NCBI GenBank assembly: GCA_051872335.1
Contig: JBJEDT010000025.1
Location: forward strand, 1-64,000
Source of the DNA: SUG2458 sp051872335
GTDB taxonomy: Bacteria; Bacillota_I; Bacilli_A; RFN20; CAG-826
Direction: 5' to 3'
Length of the DNA: 64,000 nt
This document shows positions 10,201 to 17,615 of the stretch, piece after piece. The translations under genes and the position numbers were made by a program. Below the pieces are notes generated by a model. The model saw only the letters and a list, made by a program, of their open reading frames with translations. It ran no database searches and had not been told where the DNA came from. How positions within the stretch are numbered: position 1 is the stretch's first letter; every line of letters begins with the position of its first letter.

Positions 10201-10385
10201 AATTCAAACTCTTCTTCCTCTTCAGGATCCTCATTAGAAACATCGCCTTCAGTATTTTCAGGAGTTGAATTATTAGGTAAAGAACTACTTGTATCAGTAA
10301 TAGCTGGAACAACAACAGCAACTGAAGTAGCAACTACTGCTGTAATACCAATATACGATAAAGCATATAATAATACTTTTTTCAT
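7239..10385 (-). CDS. Large exported protein of unknown function, 1048 residues
   Basis: A signal peptide or N-terminal anchor (residues 4-30, 'LLYALSYIGITAVVATSVAV') is followed by a Ser/Pro/Glu-rich linker with an acidic run (about 40-68), then about 980 residues rich in alternating hydrophobic/polar stretches that look like amphipathic beta-strands ('LNVNAVGLNLDFNVSF'). A diverged internal repeat begins with 'EYPDY' near residues 285 and 505 ('EYPDYSRLFNIIDSAY' and 'EYPDYTVVYNIFDEIM'). No LPxTG, lipobox or C-terminal helix. I do not recognise the family; long lipid-binding or LolA-like beta folds are possible but unproven. Its ATG follows the stop of the upstream gene with no gap and its AGGAGG lies inside that gene, so it is the third cistron of the operon starting at 12102. 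Confidence 0.7.
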   Translation of the reverse strand: MKKVLLYALSYIGITAVVATSVAVVVPAITDTSSSLPNNSTPENTEGDVSNEDPEEEEEFELEPELPPTEMELFMNHLMGIKYADIDTLTVSIADANANEYNLTLTDSYLTVDIESLVFAFEGHLNVNAVGLNLDFNVSFIDNVVYLEAIDSSKDVDYLLRGKISTNDLMDGITSLLPMFGVEMPSLDFDMGGLDLQGLMMDLMSMTFAPCEESPYKKGTFNLLDMVNIDFYVDVQGEDFEKTVTLKQLGVKDLEISGMTIDVFANAEIKSDEKVLVSPENGEKEYPDYSRLFNIIDSAYGLAQQKQFNLSLDAIVTKNDEPFVRVDLNTIFDIENVDVYAKGDLSFAGNDLSLMARYNTNGDAYFDLNEGLVKGRLPNATITTILDLIKEKAGNDSMASVTEAFNDIANNEIVQEILSGNYEKVQAFLDQIEMKDNAINIKFNPSVLGLSGENGLISIDVTDNSLNGIYLKGLAYYNENDDTTYGITLTLKVNEFSEMPIVNPEEYPDYTVVYNIFDEIMQLTTETQFALDFDVAIANIDELGQETETTMTVKGKAQVDLTDMNNPDNPTSTYGLKLFAQVEMVVTAFSSKTHLITMQIVHDTVYLSYTTQGSSDTLSFYIEIGTIKEIVNTVMEFFELAETGQTENEYIQNVINDLMNSMSSGSLINMENLSINTLKELTVDDVNNSLFVSIDGSFVNMNTDFNIGIGHTEAGKLKLEVTDFINGSDIVDIAIALGEHDADLYTIDSGITYYDFNTLKFLIEFGLNNIEQKYYHIEGTVAFDILSLLNGTMNVDAKIWLDENNQIIAKVNISNIPSLSVAGYGLLKDEYVCNGDSSFSQNDVGNGNCDIYIKDGKVFIERTNNIQFHKAKWLAGFIFAGYDTLDETYTRQVITDFSTFGAHMDYYFIETILDFTDNIQKLIYGDSGSDVSEMAFESLITQYLCEENAETGDMLWTLGVNINALTGGTEFGDTTVKIGSSNGHLSTIDVDMKIVSVIKLTMDLELTDFGTMITTQEQTSILDKIASFTPLTFVFNEELGETSSHARA

Positions 10386-11360
10386 TTACATTTCCTCCTT
10401 TAATATATAAGGTTCATTTAATTCTGGTATAGAAATATCGTCATAATAAAATTTTTGAGACATATTATTATGACATGTAGCGTTAATTCCTAGAGCTTTT
10501 GTAACGTATTCTTCATCTATATCGATTGAAATAGGTAATAAGTCTTCACCTAAAACAACTTTCCAATCTGTATATTTAAAGTTAGTAACTTTTGAAACTT
10601 TACCATCACTTGTGTTAACAATTTGTTTCATATAGTCACCACATGCTTTATAAGTAAATCTTATATTAAATGTATAAGTGCTACCTACTTTTGTAACAAC
10701 AGGAGCATATTCTTCACTAGAATCAAATGTTTTTGAACTAATAAAATAAATACAAGGGTCAGTAATGTCACATGCATTTACTGCTACAAATTCTTCTGTT
10801 GTATAAGATTGAATTATTTTATTGTTATAAGTTGAGTGAACATATTTATCTTTTTCAACATATAAACTAGCTCTTTCATAAGAATCAATGGTCGTTCCTG
10901 AATATAAATAACGTGATCCGATTTCCATTTTAACCATACCACCATTATTTTTCGAATTAGATTCATTAAAGAACACTTCATTTTTACGTACTTTTGCTGA
11001 TGTAATGAATTGTTCTTGTTCAATACCAGCATGAGTTGCTAAATATCCAGTACTTTCAATAGCATATTCATTTTCAACTTCTAAAAGCGAAAATCCAATT
11101 TGAAGCATTTCAACTGCTGTAAATTCCGAAGATAAATCCTCTGAATAACTATGTTCAGTAATCCATGATTCATATCTAGCATCTAAGCCTTTGTTATCAT
11201 CAACAAGTTGAGATGTATCTATTTCTTCCATAACTGGAACTCTATTTTTTATAACATTGTGAGCGATAATTCCACCAATTCCACCACCAGAAAGAGCACC
11301 AGTAGCACCTATTGTGGACCATATCACGATTTTTGCTGCCTTTGGCGATAATTTACTCAT
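10386..11360 (-). CDS. Membrane-anchored protein of unknown function, 324 residues
   Basis: One N-terminal transmembrane helix (about residues 9-32) with a striking Gly-rich core ('TGALSGGGIGGIIAHNVI'), then an external domain of about 290 residues with several Cys (for example 'NACDITDPC', 'YKACGDYM', 'NATCHNN') and a strand-like pattern resembling the downstream 1048-residue protein. No family recognised. It overlaps the end of the transposase-like gene by 8 bp and abuts the next gene, so all three are made from one message. The Gly-rich helix could mediate helix packing; that is inference. Confidence 0.7.
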   Translation of the reverse strand: MSKLSPKAAKIVIWSTIGATGALSGGGIGGIIAHNVIKNRVPVMEEIDTSQLVDDNKGLDARYESWITEHSYSEDLSSEFTAVEMLQIGFSLLEVENEYAIESTGYLATHAGIEQEQFITSAKVRKNEVFFNESNSKNNGGMVKMEIGSRYLYSGTTIDSYERASLYVEKDKYVHSTYNNKIIQSYTTEEFVAVNACDITDPCIYFISSKTFDSSEEYAPVVTKVGSTYTFNIRFTYKACGDYMKQIVNTSDGKVSKVTNFKYTDWKVVLGEDLLPISIDIDEEYVTKALGINATCHNNMSQKFYYDDISIPELNEPYILKEEM

Positions 11361-12102
11361 CTTTCAATTTTCCTTTATTCTTTAAGATTTTACTAATGAG
11401 AATTTCTTTTTTAGTTTTATGTAAGAAATTAACTGGTAACTTAGTAATGCGTTTAATTTGAGTTGATGAAGCATCAGTGAATTCAACAACACCTGTTAAC
11501 ATCTCAACGATAGTATTTTTAGGCATGTTCTTAATATTATCGACACTAACTTTATAAACATTAGTTAGATAATTTTTGATATCTTCATCACTAACTTTAC
11601 GGGTAATAACATCATAATTAATTAAATTACATTTACGTGCAAATTCTTCTTTTGAACTACAATACTCATTAAAGAAAGATAAATCAATGTAAATGTTATA
11701 AAAATAATTACTACAACTTGAAATAGAAATGTCACCTAAATAACCTAGATTATGAAGTTTACCAATGTAAGAAAAAACATCTTTAATCTCATGAGCAGCA
11801 GAAGAAATAAAACGATCTTTAAAAATTTCTTTTGGTGTATCTGCATGGACTTTTTTATAACTAACAATATATTTAGCAAGAACCTTACGCATTAATGTTG
11901 AAATGTTAACATCGTAAACTTTGATAACAAAACACATAATAGTAGGTAAAAGTAAGTATGATAAAACACCACAAATATCACTATTTGCCTCTAATGTGTC
12001 AAGCATTAACATACGGTCTTCTTGACTAAATTGACATGTGTCAGTTCTAAGTCTAATTGAATAATAACCAATAGGACTAATCTCACGAGCTTTTCTAGCC
12101 AT
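11353..12102 (-). CDS. REP-associated (Y1/IS200-like) transposase relative lacking the HUH motif
   Basis: 249 residues from an ATG at 12102 with a GGGAGTG site; a longer frame has no ribosome site. It follows the TnpA_REP/Y1 transposase plan end to end: 'MARKAREISPIGYYSIRLR' matches the family start, 'EIFKDRFISSAAHE' matches the 'LFQDRF' segment, 'FSYIGKLHNLGYLGDI' the 'RYIHxNPVKAGLV' segment, and 'DASSTQIKRITKLPV' the C-terminal HTH. But the 'SNHVHLLI' stretch holding the HUH metal site reads 'LPTIMCFVIK'. With the metal ligands gone it is unlikely to cut DNA and may be a domesticated DNA- or RNA-binding protein. It leads an operon of exported proteins and has its own promoter. Confidence 0.72.
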   Translation of the reverse strand: MARKAREISPIGYYSIRLRTDTCQFSQEDRMLMLDTLEANSDICGVLSYLLLPTIMCFVIKVYDVNISTLMRKVLAKYIVSYKKVHADTPKEIFKDRFISSAAHEIKDVFSYIGKLHNLGYLGDISISSCSNYFYNIYIDLSFFNEYCSSKEEFARKCNLINYDVITRKVSDEDIKNYLTNVYKVSVDNIKNMPKNTIVEMLTGVVEFTDASSTQIKRITKLPVNFLHKTKKEILISKILKNKGKLKDE

Positions 12103-12125
12103 AGTAACACTCCCTTTCTTTGATA

Positions 12126-12154
12126 AATTTACTACTAACAAAATTAAAAGTCAA
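12126..12154 (-). promoter_or_regulatory. SigA-type promoter of the transposase-like/exported-protein operon
   Basis: On the minus strand TTGACT (12154-12149) and TAAATT (12131-12126) are spaced by 17 bp, 24 bp upstream of the chosen ATG at 12102. Confidence 0.65.
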
Positions 12155-12201
12155 GAGAAGTGTCCCTTTATTTATAACTATCTTTATTAGCTTTTTAGAT
12201 T

Positions 12202-12241
12202 AAAAAAGACCAGAAAATGAGGAATTTATTTTCTGGTCTTT
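12202..12241 (-). terminator. Intrinsic terminator of the folD / ThyX-like operon
   Basis: Perfect 14-bp stem AAAGACCAGAAAAT / ATTTTCTGGTCTTT (12205-12241) with a 9-nt loop and a run of T on the minus strand. Confidence 0.85.
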
Positions 12242-12265
12242 CAATATTTTTTAATCTAATAGTAC

Positions 12266-12862
12266 TTATTTTTCTTGATTGCCAAGGACGATATTTTTAA
12301 ATTCAGGAAGACTTTCACACCATTCACAGAAAACTCTCCACTCTTTTAATTTATGATAGCGTCTTTGATAATACATAGTTTTTAATTGTTGATAATTAGT
12401 GGTCATAGAAGCACCTAAACAAAATCCGCAAGGTAAAGAAGAAACAATTTCTTGCCATTTCTCTGGTTTTGAAGGATCATCATCTTTTAATGATTTATAT
12501 TTTTTAATCATTTTATCAATAACAGCTAATACTTTTGGAGAAGTTGTACTAACACATTGAGATTCAACATCAAACTTTAATAAAGAATGCATTGTTGATT
12601 GGCTAGAAACAAAATCAAACCAATGATATCTTTGAGCTTGCTTCCACCAATAAAGTGGTGCAGTTACATCAAATTGAACTACAACACCTTTTAAGAAATT
12701 ATCGTGTCCTTCTCCACCTTTACAAGAACCAAGTTTAGTTGCTCTTAACATATCTTTTTCTGTTACTTCACTTTTGTCTAAAACAGTACGCATTGGATTG
12801 CCTGATGCTTTAACAGCAAATTCTAATCCATAAACATTAGTATTTTCAATTTTAAATTCCAT
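12266..12862 (-). CDS. ThyX-like (FAD-dependent thymidylate synthase-related) protein, divergent
   Basis: 198 residues. I recall this family from Firmicute genomes and phages: 'NVYGLEFAVKASGNPM', 'GHDNFLKGVVVQFDVTAPLYWW', 'SSQSTMHSL', 'NYQQLKTMYYQRRYHKLKEW' and 'FCEWCESLP'. The layout resembles ThyX, where a His-rich helix, an 'RHR...S' dUMP/FAD loop and a late Asn/Arg helix occur in this order, but the canonical RHRx7S motif is absent ('QRYHWFDFVSSQS'). The ATG lies inside the 3' end of folD (11-bp overlap), so both are co-translated. FolD makes the methylene-THF that ThyX consumes, so a nucleotide methylation role is attractive but unproven. Conserved Cys ('LPCGFC', 'CEWC') may be functional. 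Confidence 0.6.
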   Translation of the reverse strand: MEFKIENTNVYGLEFAVKASGNPMRTVLDKSEVTEKDMLRATKLGSCKGGEGHDNFLKGVVVQFDVTAPLYWWKQAQRYHWFDFVSSQSTMHSLLKFDVESQCVSTTSPKVLAVIDKMIKKYKSLKDDDPSKPEKWQEIVSSLPCGFCLGASMTTNYQQLKTMYYQRRYHKLKEWRVFCEWCESLPEFKNIVLGNQEK

Positions 12863-13646
12863 TTCTATAAGCCTCCATTAAATTCTCTAATAAACTTAAT
12901 CTAGTAAGTAAACCTACTCCTCCAGGAACAGGTGTTTGCAAAGAAACATTTAATCCTTCTTCACAGTCTCCATAGAGTTTTCCATCTTCTCTATTAATAC
13001 CAACATCAACTACAACTGCAGATGGTTTTAAATTCATTTCTTTACTAATAAACCATTTTCTACCAACAGCCACACAAACGATATCAGCATGTCTTAAATA
13101 AAAATCCATATCTTCTTTCGTTGTTCTTGAATGTAAAACAGTTGTATTACAATTTAAGCTTGTTAATAATTTTGCTAAAGGTTTACCAACGATATTACTT
13201 CTTCCAATGACCACAGCATTTTTAGAATTAAAATCAATACCTTCAGCTTTTAAATAAGTAATAATACCTTTAGGTGTACATGCAATAAATGATGATAAAG
13301 GATGGAACCCATCGATATCCTTTAACGGATTAACTGCTAACTTAATAACTTCTTCATTAATGTGTTTGGGTAAAGGCATTTGAACTATTAAACCATGAAC
13401 CGTTCTATCATTATTTGCTTTATCAATTTCTTTTAATAAATCTTCTTGAGTAATATCTAAAGGAAGTTTATTCAAAATACAGTTAATACCTACTTCATTA
13501 CAATCTTTAATTTTTCCTTTTATATAAGCATTACTTGCAGGATCTTCATTTACTTGAATAATCATCATACAAGGTTTAACTTCTAAAGATTCAACTTCTT
13601 TTCTAATTCTTTCTTTTTGTTCTAGTACAAATTGTTTAATTTCCAT
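12852..13646 (-). CDS. folD: Bifunctional methylene-THF dehydrogenase / methenyl-THF cyclohydrolase FolD
   Basis: 264 residues. FolD interconverts 5,10-methylene-THF, 5,10-methenyl-THF and 10-formyl-THF with NADP in the cytosol. Landmarks: 'SNAYIKGKIKDCNEVGI' with the catalytic Tyr and Lys, 'GLIVQMPLPKHI', the dinucleotide loop 'VIGRSNIVGKPLAKLL' and 'TPVPGGVGLLTRLSLLENL'. The usual 'GVGPMT' reads 'GVGLLT'. Slightly shorter than the usual 280-285 residues. Start has an AAGG site 9 nt upstream. It lies 11 bp downstream of the toroid-fold gene and overlaps the ThyX-like gene, forming a three-gene unit. It makes a functional pair with the THF-riboswitch-controlled folT at 17 kb. Confidence 0.95.
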   Translation of the reverse strand: MEIKQFVLEQKERIRKEVESLEVKPCMMIIQVNEDPASNAYIKGKIKDCNEVGINCILNKLPLDITQEDLLKEIDKANNDRTVHGLIVQMPLPKHINEEVIKLAVNPLKDIDGFHPLSSFIACTPKGIITYLKAEGIDFNSKNAVVIGRSNIVGKPLAKLLTSLNCNTTVLHSRTTKEDMDFYLRHADIVCVAVGRKWFISKEMNLKPSAVVVDVGINREDGKLYGDCEEGLNVSLQTPVPGGVGLLTRLSLLENLMEAYRNGI

Positions 13647-13657
13647 AAATCTACCTT

Positions 13658-14617
13658 CTATTCATCAAATGTTCCTTCTTCAATTCGATTAAAATTATTT
13701 AAAATCTTAATATTTTTAACTGCTAAATAAGAAGCCCATAAAATACATGCTATATCATAATATGGATCATTATTTTCCCATTTCCAATTAGGAATCCACA
13801 TTCCAGTATTAGTACGACTTTCGATTATATAATCTAAATTATCCTCAATTTCTTGCTTAAACATTCCTTTTAATAATAAATCATCATCAACGATATCAAA
13901 GATTAAACAAGAACTTGGACTTGAGAATTTTTCTTTATCTCTAGTTAAAGCATAATTTACATCTTGCAACCATTTTTCATAACATTCTTCAATAAAGTCA
14001 TTACTATAATTAATTTCTTTTAATGCTTTAAATAATAAATAAAAGCTACGTAAAGAATATTTATCAGATACATTTGTTGTAAAATATTGTTTAAGAACTG
14101 ATACTAACAATTTTTCAGCTTTTTTATAATATGAACTATCAGGAGAAGTAAATAATAAAGTTTGACCTACTAAACTAGGTGTTGGATAAAAAGGCATTGT
14201 TGCATATTTTTCATCTTTATATTTCCACCATTCAGCACAAGGAAAATCGTTATTTTCTCTTACAATTGATGTCCATCTATTTTCATTTGATGGAGCTTTA
14301 TTGTAAAGCCATTTCATACAAGAAGAAATAATTTCATTAAAGAATTCATCATCTTTATCATATATAAAAGAGCACTCTTGTAAAATTTCTAAAACAGTAG
14401 CTGTAGCAATAACATTAGAATTTTGATTTTGTAAATCTGGTTCAACACCTTTTCCAAAACCACCATCTTCATTTTGATATAAAGTTACAGCACTTAATAC
14501 AAGTTCACTTGGATCTTTATAAAATAAACAATTATATCGAGCTACATCAACATCGCGTCCATTATTAAATAACCAATTTGAGATGTTACTTATATCTCCT
14601 TTTGTCAAAATTTTCAT
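13658..14617 (-). CDS. Terpenoid-cyclase/prenyltransferase-like alpha/alpha-toroid protein
   Basis: 319 residues, soluble. The segment 'YQNEDGGFGKGVEPD' with 'NVIATATVLEILQE' is the QW-like/'DGGFG' signature of the squalene-cyclase/prenyltransferase six-barrel fold; later repeats appear as 'YPTPSLVGQTLLF' and 'NTGMWIPNWKWENNDPYYDIACILWASY'. The catalytic DxDD of cyclases and the zinc ligands of prenyltransferases are not evident, so it is probably a fold relative of unknown activity, common in Firmicutes and often annotated 'prenyltransferase'. It heads the folD operon. The AGGGAG site fixes the start. Confidence 0.65.
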   Translation of the reverse strand: MKILTKGDISNISNWLFNNGRDVDVARYNCLFYKDPSELVLSAVTLYQNEDGGFGKGVEPDLQNQNSNVIATATVLEILQECSFIYDKDDEFFNEIISSCMKWLYNKAPSNENRWTSIVRENNDFPCAEWWKYKDEKYATMPFYPTPSLVGQTLLFTSPDSSYYKKAEKLLVSVLKQYFTTNVSDKYSLRSFYLLFKALKEINYSNDFIEECYEKWLQDVNYALTRDKEKFSSPSSCLIFDIVDDDLLLKGMFKQEIEDNLDYIIESRTNTGMWIPNWKWENNDPYYDIACILWASYLAVKNIKILNNFNRIEEGTFDE

Positions 14618-14724
14618 TAAACTCCCTACTTTCTTTTATTATTATAAAGGAAAACATTTCTTTTCTAAACATAAAAATGATAAAATATAATAAAGAATAA
14701 AAAACTGAATAAGGAGAAAAAAAC

Positions 14725-15627
14725 ATGTACGATTTATTTGACTTATCATTAAGCGATGGAAAAGTCATGAAAGGTTGTAAATGGCTTAAAAAAGGTAACA
14801 AGAAAAATGTAGTTATTGTTACAGGTATGGCTGAGTCTTCCTATCGCTATGATGAATTTGCCCTCTTTTTAAACTCTAATGGTTTTAATGTTTATTGTGT
14901 CGATCATTATGGACAAGGATTAAACGCTGAAACCGAAGATCAATGTGGTGTATGGCCTGAAGATGGTTTTACAAAAGCTGTCGAACTTGTACACGAAGAA
15001 GTTGAATTTGTAAAATCTTCAACTAAGAAACCAGTCTATTTATTTTCTCATTCTATGGGCTCTTTTGTAACTCAAGAATTTATTCAACTATATGGAGATA
15101 CAATTGAAAAAGTAGTTATTTGTGGAAGTAGTTCCAAACCATTTGGAGCTAAAATTGCAATGTCTTTAGCTTCTTCTCATTGTAAAAAATATGACCGTAA
15201 CACTTATAGGGATAAATCATTAAATAATTTAATGTTTGGTTCATATAATAAGAAAATTAAAAATCGCAAAACCGATGTTGATTGGTTATCATCAAACGAA
15301 GAATCTAATCAAAAATATATAGATGATTTTAGATGTGGTTATGTATGTACTCCAGGGTTTTATTATGAATTTATGAAAGGTTTAAATCGTATTCATAAAG
15401 ATGAAAATGTTAAAAGAATACCATCTGAATTACCTATATTATTAATAGCAGGTGATGCAGACCCAGTAGGCTCATATGGTAAGGGAGTAACAAAGAAACA
15501 TAAGCAATACCAAAAGTTAAATAAAAAAGCAAATATTAAACTTTATAAAGGTATGCGTCATGAAATTTTAAATGAAATTGGTCGAGAAGAAGTCTATAAC
15601 GATGTTTTAAATTTCTATAATGAATAA
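14725..15627 (+). CDS. Alpha/beta hydrolase, lysophospholipase/monoacylglycerol-lipase-like
   Basis: 300 residues of the serine aminopeptidase S33/PldB type. The triad is visible: oxyanion-side 'VTGMAESSYRYDEF', nucleophile elbow 'LFSHSMGSF' (GxSxG variant S-H-S-M-G), acid 'LIAGDADPVGSYG' and base 'GMRHEILNE'. The cap domain lies between. No signal peptide, so a cytosolic lipase or esterase on lysophospholipids or monoacylglycerol is likely. An extended -10 (TGATAAAAT, 14678-14686) and an overlapping TATAAT (14686-14691) precede it, with AGGAG just before the ATG. Divergent from the toroid-fold gene. Its stop codon directly abuts the stop of the converging ATPase gene with no space for a terminator. 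Confidence 0.88.
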   Translation: MYDLFDLSLSDGKVMKGCKWLKKGNKKNVVIVTGMAESSYRYDEFALFLNSNGFNVYCVDHYGQGLNAETEDQCGVWPEDGFTKAVELVHEEVEFVKSSTKKPVYLFSHSMGSFVTQEFIQLYGDTIEKVVICGSSSKPFGAKIAMSLASSHCKKYDRNTYRDKSLNNLMFGSYNKKIKNRKTDVDWLSSNEESNQKYIDDFRCGYVCTPGFYYEFMKGLNRIHKDENVKRIPSELPILLIAGDADPVGSYGKGVTKKHKQYQKLNKKANIKLYKGMRHEILNEIGREEVYNDVLNFYNE

Positions 15628-16776
15628 TTAATTAATCGTGTCGCGTACTAAATTTACTAAGTCAGTAACTTTGGTCTTTTTAGGAACCATTACTTGAACT
15701 ATATCATCAAATAATTTAGAGTTAGCAACTCGTACTCTAGTAGGTGAATAACAAGAAAATGGTATTAACTCAATATAACCATTTTGATTCTTTTTAACAA
15801 AATGAATATTATTAACTAATTTAGTACAATCAAGCAATCTAGGATTATGTGTTGACACAATAATACTAGATTGCTTTTTATTTATGGACTTATCATAAAA
15901 CATTGAATAAATTCCTCTAATAAATGATTGATCAAGAGATATATCTAAGTCATCAACAATAAGCGTTGCTCCTGTTTTAATTGCTAAAACACTATAAGCT
16001 AATAATAAACATCCTCTCATTGAACCATATGTAACGAAATTTAAAAAATCCTCAATAGGTCTAAAGAATTCAATTCCATCATTAAAAAGAATTTTAACCA
16101 TATTATTATTTATAAGGTTTACAGATTGAATATTGTAATCAAAAATATTTAAAATCTCGCTACAAATTTTTTCACCAATAAAAGGAACAGTATTCAAAAA
16201 GTTAATTATTAATTGATATAAAGATGTTGTTTGATTTTCCATCGTTAAACATACTTGAGGTCTAAACTTTAAAGTTTTAATAATAGAATAACTATCGATG
16301 TTTGAAGGAATATTAATATTAATTTCTCTAAACTTTCTTCTTTCATCATCAATATCACCTTTACGATATAAGACTTTTCCATAAATTTTTTGTTCAGTAA
16401 TTAAACAGTAATTTGTATTAAAAGTTACTACTTCAGCTGCATGTCTTAGTTTGCAATTGTATTTATATAAAGTGTTTTCTACTAAAAATTGAATCTCTAA
16501 ATCAATGGTTTCTTTACAAAACATATCTTTTTTATAAGCTACTCTTCCATTTTCTAACAATAAATAACATAGCTCTATAATCTCTAAAACGGTTGATTTA
16601 CCACTACAGTTTTTTCCAATGAAAAAAGTAGATGTATTAAAATAGCAATATTCACCTTCTTTAACAAATTCTTCATTTTCTTGAGGAAGCTTATTACCTT
16701 TAGGAGCAATAAAAGAAATTTCAAAATTATCTTTAATTCTTTTATAACCACTACATATAATTTTGTAAAGTTTCAT
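15628..16776 (-). CDS. AAA-family ATPase (ABC/OLD-like, AAA_15/AAA_21 type)
   Basis: 382 residues. Walker A 'FFIGKNCSGKSTVLEI' (about residue 50), ABC-like region, Walker B 'ATLIVDDLDISLD' (about 285) and a following switch 'IIVSTHNPRLLD' with the conserved His. The architecture is that of OLD/RecF-like ATPases without a TOPRIM nuclease domain. Such single-gene ATPases are sometimes phage-defence components, but no partner gene lies beside it: the neighbours are a lipase-like gene (converging, abutting stops) and folT (divergent). Function unknown. Start at ATG 16776 with GGTGATGG upstream. Confidence 0.8.
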   Translation of the reverse strand: MKLYKIICSGYKRIKDNFEISFIAPKGNKLPQENEEFVKEGEYCYFNTSTFFIGKNCSGKSTVLEIIELCYLLLENGRVAYKKDMFCKETIDLEIQFLVENTLYKYNCKLRHAAEVVTFNTNYCLITEQKIYGKVLYRKGDIDDERRKFREININIPSNIDSYSIIKTLKFRPQVCLTMENQTTSLYQLIINFLNTVPFIGEKICSEILNIFDYNIQSVNLINNNMVKILFNDGIEFFRPIEDFLNFVTYGSMRGCLLLAYSVLAIKTGATLIVDDLDISLDQSFIRGIYSMFYDKSINKKQSSIIVSTHNPRLLDCTKLVNNIHFVKKNQNGYIELIPFSCYSPTRVRVANSKLFDDIVQVMVPKKTKVTDLVNLVRDTIN

Positions 16777-16856
16777 AATCCATCACCATAATTAGTATAA
16801 AATAGTTGAAAAATGATTTCCATAATTAATTTAGTAATTACTTAATTACCTTTCTT

Positions 16857-16885
16857 TTGCTATTTTATATATTTCATAATATAAT
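16857..16885 (+). promoter_or_regulatory. SigA-type promoter of the folT riboswitch leader
   Basis: TTGCTA (16857-16862) and TATAAT (16880-16885) with a 17-bp spacer; transcription would begin near 16891, exactly at the base of the riboswitch P1 helix. Confidence 0.75.
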
Positions 16886-16890
16886 TAGAT

Positions 16891-16990
16891 TATCAGAGTA
16901 GATATAAAGCGTTAAGTGCTATACCACGGGAAGTTGGGTATAGACGAATACATGCTTGCATGTAGCGGTTTTATATCGCATCCGCTGATA
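16891..16990 (+). ncRNA. Tetrahydrofolate (THF) riboswitch aptamer
   Basis: The conserved folT-motif strings occur in order: 'AGAGTAGAT', 'GCGTTAAGTG', 'GGGAAGTTG', 'ACGAA', 'GCGGT' and 'GCATCCGCT'. Helices can be paired: P1 TATCAG (16891-16896) with CTGATA (16985-16990); P2 GATATAAA (16901-16908) with TTTATATC (16970-16977); P3 CTATACC (16919-16925) with GGTATAG (16937-16943); and a further hairpin TACATGC / GCATGTA (16949-16964). It lies directly upstream of folT, the classic target. Confidence 0.93.
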
Positions 16991-17023
16991 GCGGATCTCT
17001 TTTAGATAGGAGGTTCTTTTTTT
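16980..17023 (+). promoter_or_regulatory. THF riboswitch expression platform
   Basis: Two mutually exclusive hairpins follow the aptamer. Hairpin A is ATCCGCT (16980-16986) with AGCGGAT (16990-16996), perfect 7 bp, and it consumes the 3' strand of aptamer P1. Hairpin B is GGATCTC (16993-16999) with GAGGTTC (17010-17016), 7 bp including two G-U pairs; it buries the AGGAGG ribosome site (17008-17013) and is followed by seven T. Ligand-stabilised P1 should prevent A and allow B, giving an OFF switch by ribosome-site masking or termination. Mechanism is inferred from pairing by eye. Confidence 0.7.
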
Positions 17024-17575
17024 ATGAAAATTAAAACAAAACAAATCACTGTTGCAGCTTTGCTTGCTGCTCTATCTGTTGTTCTTGATTATTTAAGTTT
17101 TAGAACAGATTCAACTAAACTAACTCTTTACAGTTTACCTTTATTAATAAGTGGTATGATTTTTGGTCCTTGGGTTGGTTTATTAACAGGAGTTGTCGCG
17201 GGATTCTTAGCACAATTATTAAGTTATGGTTTGAGTTTAACAACTTTACTTTGGATGTTAGCACCTATGGCTTGGGGATTCTTTTCGGGATTAATTTTAC
17301 ATAAAGGTTTTAAGAAAACTAAAGGCAGTAATGTTTCGATTATTTGTACAATCGTAATAACTTCTATTATTTGTCTTTCATTAAATACTTTATGTATCTA
17401 TCTAGATGGAGTAATTTATCATTATCCAACACCATATGTCTTAACACAATTATTAGGTCGTTTTATAACATCATTACTTATTGCTTCGCTATATAGTGTG
17501 TTTATGATTTTAACTTATGATAGACTTCACTCGTTTGTACATGTTGAAAAAATTGTAGAAGCTACTAAAGAATAA
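17024..17575 (+). CDS. folT: Folate ECF transporter S component FolT
   Basis: 183 residues, about six transmembrane helices. It begins with the S-component pattern 'ITVAALLAALSVVLDYLSF', whose Ala-rich first helix contacts the ECF module, and continues 'LISGMIFGPWVGLLTGVVAGFLAQLL'. FolT binds folate outside and works with the shared EcfA/A'/T energising module, which is not in this window. The THF riboswitch upstream makes the folate assignment much stronger than the sequence alone. AGGAGG is 10 nt before the ATG. A strong terminator follows. Confidence 0.93.
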   Translation: MKIKTKQITVAALLAALSVVLDYLSFRTDSTKLTLYSLPLLISGMIFGPWVGLLTGVVAGFLAQLLSYGLSLTTLLWMLAPMAWGFFSGLILHKGFKKTKGSNVSIICTIVITSIICLSLNTLCIYLDGVIYHYPTPYVLTQLLGRFITSLLIASLYSVFMILTYDRLHSFVHVEKIVEATKE

Positions 17576-17579
17576 AAAT

Positions 17580-17615
17580 ATCGTTAGGTACTAATGTATC
17601 TAACGATTTTTTTTA
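17580..17615 (+). terminator. Intrinsic terminator of folT
   Basis: 12-bp stem ATCGTTAGGTAC / GTATCTAACGAT (one G-U) with a TAAT loop (17580-17607), followed by eight T that run into the smpB stop codon on the other strand. Confidence 0.9.

Noticed and set aside
14586..14801. Minus-strand frame overlapping the toroid-fold and hydrolase starts
   Set aside because: Spans the divergent promoter region and lacks a ribosome site.
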